In this document: in pieces, positions 33,588 to 61,174 of the stretch | Layout of the letters: each line of letters begins with the position of its first letter | How positions within the stretch are numbered: position 1 is the stretch's first letter | Source of the DNA: Myxocyprinus asiaticus | Taxonomy: Eukaryota; Chordata; Actinopteri; Cypriniformes; Catostomidae | Length of the DNA: 64,000 nucleotides | Direction: 5' to 3' | Assembly (NCBI RefSeq): GCF_019703515.2 | Contig: NC_059393.1 | Coordinates: 13,908,501-13,972,500 of the forward strand | Notes under the pieces: model-generated | Told to the model about the DNA's origin: nothing | The model's database searches: none | The model's input: the letters and a program-made list of their open reading frames with translations, nothing else | Translations under genes and position numbers: made by a program

Positions 33588-35788
33588 TAACTAAATAAAG
33601 GTGTTTTATCGTAAAAATTCCTGATAGATTATGGAACTTTCACCTGTTTGTAGGCTATTCTGATTTTATTTTCACTTCTTTTAATGTTTGAAATTGTATT
33701 TATTATTCACTGCAAAATGTGTGTTTGAAATTTCACATTTGGCTTAACACCTCCTGCCTTCAGAATAATGTTGTTATACATGCACAGACAAACAAAAATT
33801 CTGTTTCATGCAGATATTAATATAAAAAAATCTCCTGAGAGTTTAAACGGCCTGGATCGCCTGCTTGGATTGTCATGGACTGACCATCATGATTTGTGAA
33901 TCAGAGGAACTTTTGATCCTGATACTGAAGTTTTGATACTGGCTGATAGAATACACGCTTCAGAGGAAGATATTACTATAGATGAGCGCTCGACGGGAAG
34001 AAAACTAGATTTTCGTGAGGTTCGTGAATTACATCTGTTTAAACGAGATATGTGCATATGTGCATAAGTTTTATTGATATTTGCCTTTTATCATTAGACA
34101 AGAAAGTTAAAGGTGACAGGGAACTGTAGAGAAGTGTCTGTTAGAATACACGCTTTAGAGGTAAATAAATGAGAGCTCCACAGGACGCTGGATCTGCTGA
34201 AGTTGTGTGAAGTTGGTTTATTACATCTGTTTAAACGAGATATGTGCATATTTGCAGACAGTATATGATATTAGTTTTATTGATATTTGCCTTTTTCTCA
34301 TTAGACAAGACAGTTAAAAGTTACAGGGAACTGTTGAGGAGAGAGAGGGAGAATGAAACAGGTAGGCACTTTAACATTATGAGCACAAACGTGTCTGCCA
34401 CGGCTCTGATATGCGGACCGTTTAAATGAGACTGTTGCACACCGGTTTATTATTGTAGTAACAAGATGGCACATAACAACAAAACGAACCATGACTGGAT
34501 GTTTACATGTCTCAGTCGCTTCACATGCAAGCAGGTGATTCTTTCTCAGAGCCCTCAAGAAACAAATCGGCCATACAGGAAAATGTATCAGCCGATGCCG
34601 ATTATTAACAAATTTGTAAGGTAATAGTTTGATCAGTTGTTTTTGCTAATTTAAGCAGATTACTTGATCTGTGTTAAATATGTAAAGATATTTTTAATAT
34701 CAGCTCCTGTTTTTACCTCTATTTTGGTGTGCAGTCGACAAACTGTAGGGAAAAAGATAGATCTGCTGTTTTCTTAGAACACATTTATAGCATTTTACTG
34801 AAGTGAACAGATATGTAGACATGCTTTTTTATACATGAAACATATGGACGTTATTGAAACTCGTAATAATTATAAGACTATTATTGTTGTCTTTTAATAA
34901 GTCATGCTTAGCAGCTCACAAACTGTAGGGAAATGATAGATTTGCTTTGTTCTTATAATGCTTAAAACCTCCACTAAAGTCTCTTTCTGTAGACATACAC
35001 ATTTTAAAGGATTCAAATTTTCTTTTGATCGTTGATTCAGTGACTAACTCATTTCACACAAGACACTCATTTGTCACCACCTTCTGGCATTACCAGAAAT
35101 GGTCACTGAACGAATTTTGGTGAATGTAATCAAAACACTGGAGCCACTTGGATACGTTTAAATCCCACAATGTACAAGCACTTTAAAATTTTAGAGTAAA
35201 AAATTATTTTGTGCACATGCACAATTGTAATTATTGTAATTGATTAAATAATTTATTCAAGGACCTGCTTGTGCTCAGTCTTTTATTGTCATGTGTGAAA
35301 CAGAAGTGCTCCACAAGATGTCCTTTATTTTTGCAGATGATTTTACAAAATTATGCAATTATTTTTCAATACTTGAATCTTTAAAATACTACAAACATTA
35401 AAAGTATATAATAAGTATATATTATTATAATACTTATATCATACTTGTATATTAATATATACTGTCATATATAAATACTGCACTGTAAGTGTTTGGTCTG
35501 TGCGAGCCACCTACTGATAGCTGTACCCCCCACTTTTAAAATGACTGCTACGCCCCTGGTGAGGGCGACCATGTTTGAATCACATGACCAGTCGAAAACT
35601 ACTCGCCCTGTTATTGGATACTTTCACTCATGGATTAAATAAATCATGGCTGACTATGAATAGTGAATTTATATAATGGCATCAGTGACTGAAAATATGA
35701 ATATAGATTGATGCTGCTTCCACGTAGCTAGGTGTCACTGTAAGTCGAAGAGGACACAAACCAAAAAGTTACTGAGTGCAGCTTTAAA
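32250..35788. mobile_element. composite DNA transposon with ggtgcactcagta ends
   Basis: The left end ggtgcactcagta (32257) is matched by the complement of tactgagtgcagct at 35770-35783. Both halves match the smaller copy at 53285-53811: the left shares ccagtcatatcagttacctt, the right shares catggctgact.tgaatagtg. The centre (about 32912-34625) is a different repeat with ccgatatgggttt at one side and gccgatgccgattatt at the other. Superfamily unknown. Confidence 0.5.
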
Positions 35789-35989
35789 TGTGTTCTCTGA
35801 TATACTTTAAAAAGTACCAAAAATATATGTACTAGTCTAGGCCTATATCAGTCGTTTAAACTGAAAATTGCAGAAAGCGGCTATACACAGTTTTGAAAAT
35901 GTAAAATCCCTTGCAGTCATTGGAGCAACCGTGACTGTGAGACTTTTATTTTGTAATAGTGGGATTTTCCCTTAGAACCATACCCGGAA
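35789..35989. other. sequence upstream of fkbp8, no gene seen
   Basis: AT-rich sequence directly after the composite repeat and before the candidate fkbp8 promoter. No clear elements beyond the ETS-like site at its end. Confidence 0.4.
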
Positions 35990-36065
35990 GTTGCTCTGAT
36001 TGATTTGAGTTTTGTTGTCAAAGTTGGTGCTTCGCGGCTCGGTGCCGATTTCTCCTCACATTGCG
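35990..36065 (+). promoter_or_regulatory. fkbp8: candidate fkbp8 promoter and non-coding first exon
   Basis: A GC-richer island contains an ETS-type site cccggaagt near 35983-35991, an inverted CCAAT-like gattgat, and then sequence ending at a good donor, gcg|gtgagtat, at 36065/36066. The first fkbp8 coding exon starts with 13 nt of 5' UTR after an acceptor (38137-38141), so an upstream non-coding exon must exist; this is the best candidate. A Tc1 copy lies inside the implied 2.1-kb intron. Confidence 0.45.
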
Positions 36066-36562
36066 GTGAGTATTTATGTTTCATAAGATTGAATACAAGA
36101 TGAAAACATTTCGAACACACATAAACATTATAAGAGAACTGTGTCTTCGCACTGTTTACTCAGTAAGTTGTAGCGCGTGCAGAGCTCCAGCTCCCAAGCA
36201 AACTTGCTGGAATCTTCTGAAAATAATTAAATTGATCAAAAATATATGTAGACCTTTTAATTCATTTATTTGTACGTGCACACGGCTTGTTCATGAAAGA
36301 CGAAATCATCGAATCACTATTAGATAGAAATGAGTATGTGCTGTCAGTGTCATAAAAAGGTTTGGGTGTTTTGCAGTAATGCTGCGTTTCCACAACTGGA
36401 CATTCACGTTAATGAGATACTAAGCAAATATAAATGCATTAAAATAAAGGTTTAGTCCTTGTGCTTCAATAGAAGTGTTTTTATTTAATATTTTGGGACA
36501 TTGCTTATTCTGTGGTGAATAAGCAATGTAAACACACACTATATAAACTATATAAACACACA

Positions 36563-37790
36563 CACTGGCAGCCAGAAGTTTGGAATAATGTACAGATTTT
36601 GCTGTTTCGGAAGGAAATTGGTTCTTTAATTCACCAAAGTGGCATTCAGCTGATCACAAAGTATAGTCAGGACATTACTGATGTAAAAAACAGCACCATC
36701 ACTATTTGAAAAAGTCATTTTTGATCAAATCTAGACAGCAGCCATCACTCCAACACCTTATCCTTGAGTAATCGTGCTAAATTGCTAATTTGGTACTAGA
36801 AAATCACTTGCCGTTATATCAAACACAAATCACTTGCCAATATATCAAACACAGTTGAAAGATATTTGGTTCGTTAAATGAAGCTTAACATTGTGTTTGT
36901 TTTTGAGTTGCCACAGTATGCAATAGACTAGCATGTCTTAAGGCCAATATTAGGTCAAAAATGGCAAAAAAGAAACAGCTTTCTCTAGAAACTTGTCAGT
37001 CAATCATTGTTTTGAGGAATGAAGGCTATACAATGCTTGAAATTGCCAAAACACTGAAGATTTCAGACAAAGGTGTACACTACAGTCTTCAAAGACAAAG
37101 GACAACTGGCTCTAACAAGGACAGAAAGAGATGTGGAAGGCCAGATGTACAACTAAACAAGAGGATAAGTACATCAGAGTCTCTAGTTTGAGAAATAGAT
37201 GCCTCACATGTCCTCAGCTGACAGCTTCATTGAATTCTACCCGCTCAACACCAGTTTCATGTACAACAGTAAAGAGAAGACTCAGGGGTGCAGGCCTTAT
37301 GGGAAGAATTGCAAAGAGAAAGCCACTTTTGAAACAGAAAAACAAAAAGAAAAGGGCAAAGAAACACAGACATTGGACAACCGATAATTGGAAAAGAGTG
37401 TTACAGATCTTAACCCCATTGAGCTTTTGTGGGATCAGCTAGACTGTAAGGTGCGTGAGAAGTGCCCGACAAGACAGTCACATCTATGGCAAGTGCTACA
37501 GGAAGTGTGGGGTGAAATGTCACCTGAGTATCTGGACAAACTGACAGCTAGAATGTCAAGGATCTGCAAAGCTGTCATTGCTGCATGTGGAGGATTTTTT
37601 GATGAGAACTCTTTGAAGTAGTTTAATAAGTTCTGAAAATGTTTTTCAAATTGTAATAGTAATTTTTCAAGTTATTAATGTCCTGACTATACATTATGAT
37701 CAGTTGAATGCCACTTTGGTGAATAAAAGTACCCATTTCTTTCCATAAGAGCAAAATCTGTACATTATTACCAACTTTTGGCCACCAGTG
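36563..37790 (+). mobile_element. Tc1-like transposon, copy A (defective)
   Basis: Long terminal inverted repeats begin cactggcagccagaagtttg on the left and end with the complement, gccaccagtg, on the right, next to TA. About 1.23 kb, shorter than a full Tc1 (about 1.6 kb) because the middle of the transposase gene is missing. Inserted in the implied first intron of fkbp8. Confidence 0.85.
36961..37621 (+). pseudogene. Tc1 transposase remnant, copy A
   Basis: The reading frame starts MAKKKQLSLETCQSIIVLRN with the DNA-binding HTH region. A 1-nt loss near 37141 shifts frame after KRCGRP; the next frame reads TKQEDKYIRVSSLRNRCLTC to WKRVL. Sequence then jumps directly to LNPIELLWDQLD and the C-terminus IAACGGFFDENSLK. 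The first two catalytic aspartates of the DDE core are deleted. Copy B carries the same frameshift and the same junction. Confidence 0.85.
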
Positions 37791-37799
37791 TATATATAT

Positions 37800-38141
37800 A
37801 TATAATGTAACAATATAACTTGTAACATGCTAGTTGGAGATGGCATGGGCTGTTAAAGCTAAACCCATGTTGATGTATTGTTTACAGAAATGGCCATATT
37901 TGGTAATCCGATTTTTATTTTATTTATTCTAGAATTTTCTTTAATGCTTAAGGTCACAGTTTGTCCTTTTTCCCCTGGAGATTTTAACTTTCACAAAACT
38001 CTGGTCGTTTCCTTGGAACCTACATAATTTAATGGAATAGTATGTACATAAAACAACGGGTGGAAAGGAACCAGTGTTGTTGCGGCAGTTGGCGACCTGC
38101 AGTGGTTTACTATAACCTGTTATTTCACTTTGCTCTTATAG
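37800..38141. other. intron before fkbp8 coding exon 1
   Basis: Unique-looking AT-rich DNA ending in a normal acceptor tatag at 38137-38141. Nothing else seen. Confidence 0.5.
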
Positions 38142-38154
38142 AACTTTAGTCCAG

Positions 38155-54389
<16,235 letters not shown>

Positions 54390-55320
54390 CAGAAGTCCCT
54401 GTGACAAGATCGATCATGTGGGTGCCAAATAAGATCTTGAGCACGCGCCCTGAGACACCTTACAGACCTATAAAGTTAAAAGTGAATTGGTTCCAAGTTC
54501 TGTTGGCCTTCATCGCAGTCTAGAGGTTTTAAATGGTGTTCATCTCTTTTTTCTTTCGGTGCATGAAAGGTTAGCTGGGGAGAGAGAGATGTGTGAAATC
54601 TTATATTATTCCTAATTATGTACAGAGAAGTTCCTAGTTAATATTAAGAAATGTATCTATGTACAGTGTAAAGTGGTTGCTGGACACAGTTATGTTTTGC
54701 TGCAAAATGTCCAGTGCTTCTCTCAGAGTGAAAATTACAGACCTCGCTATGTAATGTTCTGTGATCTTATTTTGGGGAACTGAAACTTGCTAGAGAACAC
54801 AGTTAAGAATTTGATTTGTATGCTTTTTCTTTTGCAAGGCATATTTATTTTCTGATGCAAAAGAAACTGAACACTATATCAAGCTTCCGCATACTGATTA
54901 AGTACTTTGCTGTTTTTTATATATATATATATATATATAGTTTCATCTGGACTGCCACAGATGCATTTAAAATGGGAAATCTGCTGCTTTGCCTCTTTAA
55001 TATTTGAGAGAACTTTGCATATTTTCATAACCACTGAAATGTTCCAAAAAGGCAGTGTTGACCTATAAACGTTATATTTCACAGCTTCAACAAAAACAGT
55101 GCGCATTTAATTTGATTTATTTATTTAGAATGAACACGTCTACTGTAATTATTATTAGTATTATTTTCTATTTATCCTTATGTTGATTGTCTCAGTTCCC
55201 ATTCATATTTGTGTTAGTCCTGGAAACTTCCAACATTCCCTTTAAAGTTGTTTTGTATATCCCAAGATAAACTTTTGCACCTTCAGTGACAATAAAGTTA
55301 TTTCTTAAAATGATTTTGAA
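54390..55320 (+). other. fkbp8: fkbp8 3' UTR
   Basis: AT-rich non-coding sequence following the stop codon, containing an AT dinucleotide run at 54919-54939. It ends around the canonical poly(A) signal AATAAA at 55291-55296, followed by T-rich sequence. The UTR is therefore about 0.9 kb. Confidence 0.7.
55291..55296 (+). promoter_or_regulatory. fkbp8: fkbp8 poly(A) signal
   Basis: The hexamer AATAAA in the context gtgacaataaagttattt, 0.9 kb after the fkbp8 stop and 1.2 kb before the ell start codon. It is the clearest such signal between the two genes. Confidence 0.7.
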
Positions 55321-55954
55321 GCTGTCAGGACTTATCTTAAATATTACAATGGCAACTAGTTTTGCATTTCCTTAAGGAAATATCAGTGCTTGCGTGACTT
55401 CAGAAGAATAGTTTTCTGCGTAAATACAATTGCGTAGATGCAGCATCAAGATAGATATCAACAATAAAATGTGCTGTAAACAATTTTAAGAGTTCTAGAA
55501 CTTCATGTAGCAGAATGGCGTTCTCAAATCTGCTGCCAATGTATTTATTTATTTTCACATTTTACAGAGGCAAGCGCTGTCACAGAGACAGGTGTGACAT
55601 TTTATTGCACCGGTTTCATTGATATCTTTCAGGGAACTGGGACATTTTCTGCTTGTCATTTCATAAAAATAAAATAATAAAAAAAAAAATCGCTTACAGC
55701 ACCTCTAAATATGTGTTAGAAGGAAGACCAGTTGGAATTCACGTGTGCATAAATTACGCTAATTATTGTCATCGTTGTCAGTAAGGAGGAGGTTTGGGAG
55801 ATTTTCATACGTCATTCTTACATTTATTAAAAAGTATAAAGTTTACAAAACAGGTGCGCAGGGTTAGAGAACAACACCTAATCAAAAATTTGAGGAATAG
55901 ACTACGTGTTGCTCACTGCCATAATACAGAAAACAGTGCATTTAAAAAAAATAA

Positions 55955-56026
<72 letters not shown>

Positions 56027-56339
56027 TTATTATTATTATGTGTACGTTCTAATGAAATATAACGTCATGAAACCTCATCCCTTTCGCTGGAGTGAATCTT
56101 ACGGGGCATTCCCTATTCATGTGGTATTTCCAGACATTTACGTTTTTCTGACGCAGCTCTGTGAGCGAGTAGCGTTCAATCCACAATCGCCAACCACCCA
56201 CCCCTACAACGAGTTTTCTGTCCAGAAAACACACCCTCATAAATGATGAGATATTTAGATGTATTTTATCGTCTTTAAAATATATATTCAATGTAAAAAA
56301 AAAAAAAAAAAAGAAACGATACATAAATAAATTTCCTAT
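55321..56339. other. fkbp8-ell intergenic region
   Basis: About 1.0 kb of AT-rich DNA between the fkbp8 poly(A) site and the ell promoter. It contains an AT microsatellite at 55959-56022 and an A-run near 56297. No gene seen. Confidence 0.6.
55959..56022. repeat. AT microsatellite
   Basis: Uninterrupted AT dinucleotide run of about 64 bp, self-complementary and likely polymorphic. Confidence 0.97.
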
Positions 56340-56510
56340 AACGCCATTCTTCGGTGTCATTTCTCTCGTCATTACCCAGAGGCCACGCCCCATCCCGCCT
56401 GTACGTAATTCACGCCTCATGAATAAACAAAGTACTCGCTCTCTCTCGAACTGCTTGATGCGTTCACGGCAGAGGCGCGTGAGTGTGGTGGGAAATGCGA
56501 GCAAGATGGC
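56340..56510 (+). promoter_or_regulatory. ell: candidate ell promoter and 5' UTR
   Basis: A locally GC- and CpG-richer region with a GC/KLF-type box ggccacgcccc (near 56381), several CpGs, and the sequence caagatggcggc overlapping the start codon, which fits the YY1 consensus often found at TATA-less vertebrate promoters. No TATA box is evident. Promoter assignment is inference from position and motifs. Confidence 0.5.
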
Positions 56511-56640
56511 GGCGTTGAAGGAGGAGCAGTGCTACGGACTGTCCTGTGGAAGAGTGAGCAATGGCAGCAACATCTCCGTCTATCACGTCAAGCTGACTGA
56601 CAGCGCGCTGCGAGCGTTCGAGGACTACCAGAGCAACAAG
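56506..56640 (+). CDS. ell: ELL, RNA polymerase II elongation factor, first coding exon
   Basis: ELL raises the catalytic rate of RNA polymerase II and is a subunit of the super elongation and little elongation complexes. This exon encodes residues 1-45, starting [18 protein letters not shown] and continuing with [20 protein letters not shown], almost the same as the human ELL N-terminus. The ATG sits in a good context after CpG-rich sequence, and the donor gtaaga follows at 56641 in phase 0. All later exons lie beyond 64000; the remaining 7.4 kb is intron full of transposons. ELL2 also begins similarly, but linkage to fkbp8 favours ell. Confidence 0.9.
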
Positions 56641-57181
56641 GTAAGACGCGCGTCGAGCCCAACGCGAGGCGGTTGTAAACAGTGCTATAACGGGCTAACT
56701 GTGCAGTAGGCGACAGTTATTTCCCTGCATGACAGCGAGCGAGTCACCCACTCAGCTGAACAAATTCCCCTCAAAGCGAGTAGGAACTTTGGTGTAGCAA
56801 ACCAGTCCCAGCATGTGCTGTCGCTGCCTTCCTTATTAAGCACTCCGACACAGATGAAGCCTTTCATTAAAGCCCACAGCAGTTAAAACAGATTAACTTG
56901 TGTTTGGTGGTTTGTTAATGTTGGTCTGGTGGGAGGCAGTCTAGTTTGTGTGAAAGTTACAGTGCTCCCACGGTCATGAAAAACCTGGAAATATAAGGAG
57001 AATTTTACAATTTAAAAAAGTCCAGGCCAGGATGAGTCATGGAAGTCAATAAAGTCTTAAAAAGACAAGGGAATTGATAAAGCATATACATTACCTAGTT
57101 GTTTTGCTCTAAAGTATTTGCTGTTCTAGAAAGGCTGTAATAGCGCATCTATTGCGTTCATCACGTGACGCGGATATAAAC

Positions 57182-57820
57182 TAGTTTATGAACGATTCGT
57201 TCATTTTGAACGAATCTTTTATGTGACTCAGAAGAACGAGTAGTCTCTGAGAGTGATTCGTTCATTTTGTGTTGACCGCGCATGCGCATTGCGCAACCTC
57301 CGTTAGTTTGTTACGTTAAAACCGCTTAGACAGGAAACAGAAATGATTAGTTCACCTTTCAACTCTTTTGGTCCGAGTCGTTCGTTCTTTTGTCACGTGA
57401 CAGCCGTATACGCTATGTATTGCTCACACAGGAAACCAAAATGATTAGTTCACCTCGAGTGGTCTGGTCCAGATGACTGGAGAGGTGAACTAATTTCTGT
57501 TTCCTGTGTGTGTTCATAGCGTACACGGCTGTCACGTGACAAAAGAACGAAGACTCGGATGAGAAGATTCAATCCAGAGGTGAACTAATCTTTCTGTTTC
57601 TCATAATTTGTCCTTGGCTGCATTATAATTCTTTCCTTATTGGGACTGTAATCAAAGTTTGCGTAAGTAGATGTGATGGGGTGATTTGGCTATTGAAAAT
57701 GTAACATTTTAATTTAATTCTGCTCAAATGAACTAAATGACTTGAATAAACATTCGTTCATTTTGATGAACGAGACTCAAAGATCCAAGTCAGTAAAATG
57801 TTCCGATCTTCCCATCACTA
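57182..57820. mobile_element. hAT-type element, 639 bp, perfect 8-bp target duplication, internal hairpin
   Basis: Flanked by atataaac on both sides (57174-57181 and 57821-57828). The right end is the complement of tagtgatgggaagatcgg; the left begins tagtttatgaacgattcg. It has many gaacgaatc-type motifs. The centre holds a large inverted repeat (57372-57456 and 57482-57559). Located 540 bp into ell intron 1. Confidence 0.8.
57372..57559. repeat. inverted repeat, arms about 80 bp, loop about 25 bp
   Basis: Arm 1 contains tttgtcacgtgacagccgta and tgattagttcacctc. Arm 2 contains gaggtgaactaatttctg and cggctgtcacgtgacaaaag. The arms are strongly complementary apart from scattered mismatches and small indels. 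A palindromic tcacgtga (E-box/USF type) occurs in each arm. Confidence 0.75.
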
Positions 57821-57828
57821 ATATAAAC

Positions 57829-57984
57829 ACGGAGACAGCGCGCACCAACGAAATCCGACGGTGCAGAGCACGTTGGTGGAAGAACTGTTCGCGTCCTCAG
57901 AGGTCCCATCGGACAACAAACTGGAGGGGGATCCGCTGAATAAGTTTTGTCCCGGGCCCAAGAATTTCTAACTACAACCCTGTG
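57829..57984 (+). pseudogene. possible hAT transposase C-terminal fragment
   Basis: One frame reads TLVEELFASSEVPSDNKLEG, then DPLNKFCPGPKNF and a stop; the style fits the region before the hAT dimerisation domain. It ends close to tttctaactacaaccctg, which resembles the terminus of the 156-bp MITE at 58156. Similarity is by eye and weak. Confidence 0.35.
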
Positions 57985-57999
57985 AGTGAGAAGCTGATC

Positions 58000-58543
58000 A
58001 GTATTTAAGTTCTTTTCTGCTTTCTCTTCAACATTCTTCTTTTGTTTTTTGGTGATTTGCATTCTTTGTGAACATCGCCACCTACTGGACAGGGAGGAGA
58101 ATTTATAGTAAAAAAAAAAAAAAAAGGACTTAAATATTGATCTGTTTCTCACCCACAGGGCCGTAGCTAGTGGGGTGAAAAGTGGTAATGATTCTAGGGG
58201 CACAAAGTTCCCAGGGGACCCACAACAAATTTGAAACAGTATTATTTTAATAGGGAAAGGGCCCAGAGCATTATATATTCACGGGGCCCAGAATTCCTTG
58301 CTATGGCCCTGCTCACCCACACCTATAATATAGCTTCTGAAGATATGGATTTAACCACTGGAGTCGTATGGATTCATTTTATTCTGACTGTATGTGCCTT
58401 CAAAATTTTGGTCATCATTCACTTGCATTGTATGGACCGACAGAGCTGAAATATTCTTCTAGAAATCTTCATGTTCAACAGAAGAAAGTCATGATGGTGA
58501 GTAAATGAGACATTTTTAATTTTTGGGTGAGCTATCCCTTTAA
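58000..58543. repeat. TTAA foldback family, copy g, interrupted by a MITE
   Basis: The right half matches copy h, ending gggtgagctatccctttaa at 58543; the left half is reduced. A 156-bp hAT MITE splits it at 58156-58311. Confidence 0.65.
58156..58311. mobile_element. 156-bp hAT MITE, perfect 8-bp target duplication
   Basis: Ends cagggccgtagctag and complement of cagggccatagcaagg. Flanked by ctcaccca at 58148-58155 and 58312-58319. The interrupted host sequence gtttctcacccacacc is restored by removing the MITE plus one repeat, and matches the uninterrupted copies at 1690 and 59300. Confidence 0.88.
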
Positions 58544-58892
58544 TTAAAACAATCATTATCCAGTCATCATGAACAACTGGAATAGTCAAGGAAATCCATT
58601 GGTCTAAAAGGGTTGGGAAACTGTGGAGCTAAATTAGAAAACAATTACATTTTATTTAGAATTATTATTATTATTTATTTGTTACATATCTTCTGTTCAA
58701 AGCATAATTGAGCTTGTTTCAGCAGGGTTTTTTTTTTGTGTGTGTGTGTATTTTGGCCCAGTTTTACAAGGCAACAAGCTTATCTGCTTTAAAGAAAAAA
58801 GAGATAGTCGGGATTTTACCATGCTCATATCGTTGGAGAGATAACATTGTTTGCTGAGTATATTAGTTCAGTTTTAAAACAGACTTTACAGC

Positions 58893-59572
58893 TTAAAGGG
58901 TTAGTTCACCCAAAAATGAAAATTCTTATCATTTACTCTCCCTCATGCCGTCCCAGATGTGTGTGACTTTCTTTCTTCTGCAGAACACAAATTATGATTT
59001 TTAGAAGAATATTTCAGCTCTGTAGGTCCATTCAATGCAAGTGAATGGGAGCCAAAATTGACAAAAATCGCAAAGGCAGCATAAAAGTAATCCATATGAC
59101 TCCAGTGGTTAAATCCATATTTTAAGTAATATAATAGGTGTGGGTGATAAACAGATCAATATTTAAATAAATTTTTGCTTCCTGCCCAGTAGGGGGGCAT
59201 ATACATGAATAACGTGAATCACCAAAAACACAAGAAGAAGAATGTGAACGTTTACCTGCAGCCTGACTAAGGAGGGAGGAGTATTTGTAGTAATTTTATC
59301 TGTTTCTCACCCACAACTATCATATCGCTTCTTGAGACATTGATTTAACCACTGGAGTCTTATGGATTACTTTTATGCTGACTTGTGTGATTTTCGAAGC
59401 TTCAAAATATTGGCACCCATTCACTTGCATTGTATGGACCAAAAGAGCTAAGAAATTCGTATTTAAAATCTTCATTTGTGTGCTGCTGAAGAAAGAAAGT
59501 CACACATCTGGGATGACATGAGGGTGAGTAAATGATGAGAGAATTTTAATTTTTGGGTGAACTATCCTTTAA
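58893..59572. repeat. TTAA foldback element, copy h, full length
   Basis: TTAA at both limits, ends aaagggttagttcaccc and gggtgaactatccttt, 680 bp, same length as copy a (684 bp). Long diverged inverted arms around a centre containing cacaagaagaagaatgtgaa. Confidence 0.75.
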
Positions 59573-59907
59573 TGTTAGCTGAAGAGGTTTGGATTTGATA
59601 TGAAAGGATTCGGTTCTATGCCTATGAGCAAAACTAATTGTTACTTTTTTAAACCAGCTACTTCTAATTGGTGCTCACTAGTTTTAGATGACTTAAAGTG
59701 TGGGTGTTGGACAGAAAACAGCCAACACTGGTTTCCGCATATTAAAGTATTGAATCCGTGAGATTATAACTTGTGTTAATGCCTTTGGAATCTTTCAGTG
59801 AATGGTAAACGTTCTTTGAAGAGAAGCTGAAAAATTTCTGAAAAAAACAATAACTGTGTCTCAAATGATGCAATATTCTCTATGCACTTTCATTAAACAT
59901 TAGTATG

Positions 59908-61166
59908 TAGGGGTGTGCAAGGCTAGTCGACTAAACGGTTCTGATGCTGCTAGTCAACAGTGGAATTACTTGTCGGTCAATATTTTTCCCCATTAAACTG
60001 TTCAACATTTTCACACATTTACGTTTGGCTTTATATTTTTTACAAAGGCTGCGCTTAAGTTACTGTCATGTTAATGTTACACATTTTAAATATAATAATA
60101 AAATAAATAGAAAAGAGGATATCTGGAGCAGATGTTTACAAAGTTTCACTTCACCTCAGGCCTGTGCGTGAAAATGTCCTCTCGCAAGATGAGCAAAGTA
60201 GCTATAGAAATCACTTCGGTGGTGGTGCGGGAAGTGGATTTTCAAAACGTTGGGTCTTGCAATTAGCTATGGATGTTTTTACATTTGAGTCTTTAAATCT
60301 ATGCATGCTTGCAAGTTATTTTCCCACTGAGCAGGCTTTTTCAAGTGCAGGAGAATCATCTCAGGTGAGCCAGGTCCTGTCTTTCACCAGACCATGTTGA
60401 CATATTAATTTTTTTAATCAAAAATTTATGTTTTTGAGGAAGTAGCCAAGAAAATGACCGTTGGACGCTAGGTATGCCTTTTTTTTATTTATTTTTTATT
60501 TTATTTTTTTTTTACCCTGCTGATCAACAAGGCTATTTTCAACGATGTGCCGACTGCTTAATGATGTAAACTTAATGAGAATAATCTTTTATTCTGTGTG
60601 CATGTCATGTAAAGAACAACAGTAGGTTTATTGTGCATTTCACAGGCCTATTTTTTTTTCTTTTCTATCCTATAGCTATTTTTTACACTGTAACTGTTAT
60701 TGGTTGACTTTCTTTACCGAACAGCTGTCATATTAGATCATAAGTTAATGCAGGTCGTGAATACGTGTTTCTCTCGTAGATTTGGCTTAACTGTAAATTA
60801 TTTTCAATAATGTCCTGACTGTTTTAATGTTAAGTAACTTTTACTTGGTGAACAGGCTATTAGGGTTACGCTATCGGTCCTGCACAATTCATTCATTTGT
60901 GTTCAATCCATATGCCTGTATTCGCTAACGTTGAATGCATGTCATGTTCTATATTTAATGTAGTGTACAATGGTGATAATGCAAGGCAAGCACGTTGCTT
61001 TTTTTAGCTGAATTTAGTGCTGGATTTGGCTGTTGAAATTATTTTAAATGGGTCGCATAAACACAATGTTATTTGACTGTTTTCTGAGGGTTTCTTTCTT
61101 TTTAGACTAGTCGACTCAAATTGTCATTTAAACATCAGTGAAAGTAGTCGTTTCTGCACATCCCTA
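59908..61166 (+). mobile_element. hAT element, 1.26 kb, with transposase tail
   Basis: Left end taggggtgtgcaaggctagt, right end complement of tagggatgtgcagaaacgac. Flanks ttagtatg (59900-59907) and ctagtatg (61167-61174) match at 7 of 8. An internal frame (60164-60400) contains CMLASYFPTEQAFSSAGESS, the C-terminal hAT dimerisation motif (..S.R.FS.AG). The rest of the transposase is lost. Confidence 0.7.
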
Positions 61167-61174
61167 CTAGTATG

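Noticed and set aside
55794..56504. 150- and 151-codon frames on both strands over the AT repeat before ell
   Set aside because: Both frames run through an AT microsatellite or A-run (poly Ile-Tyr or poly Phe) and lack any domain.
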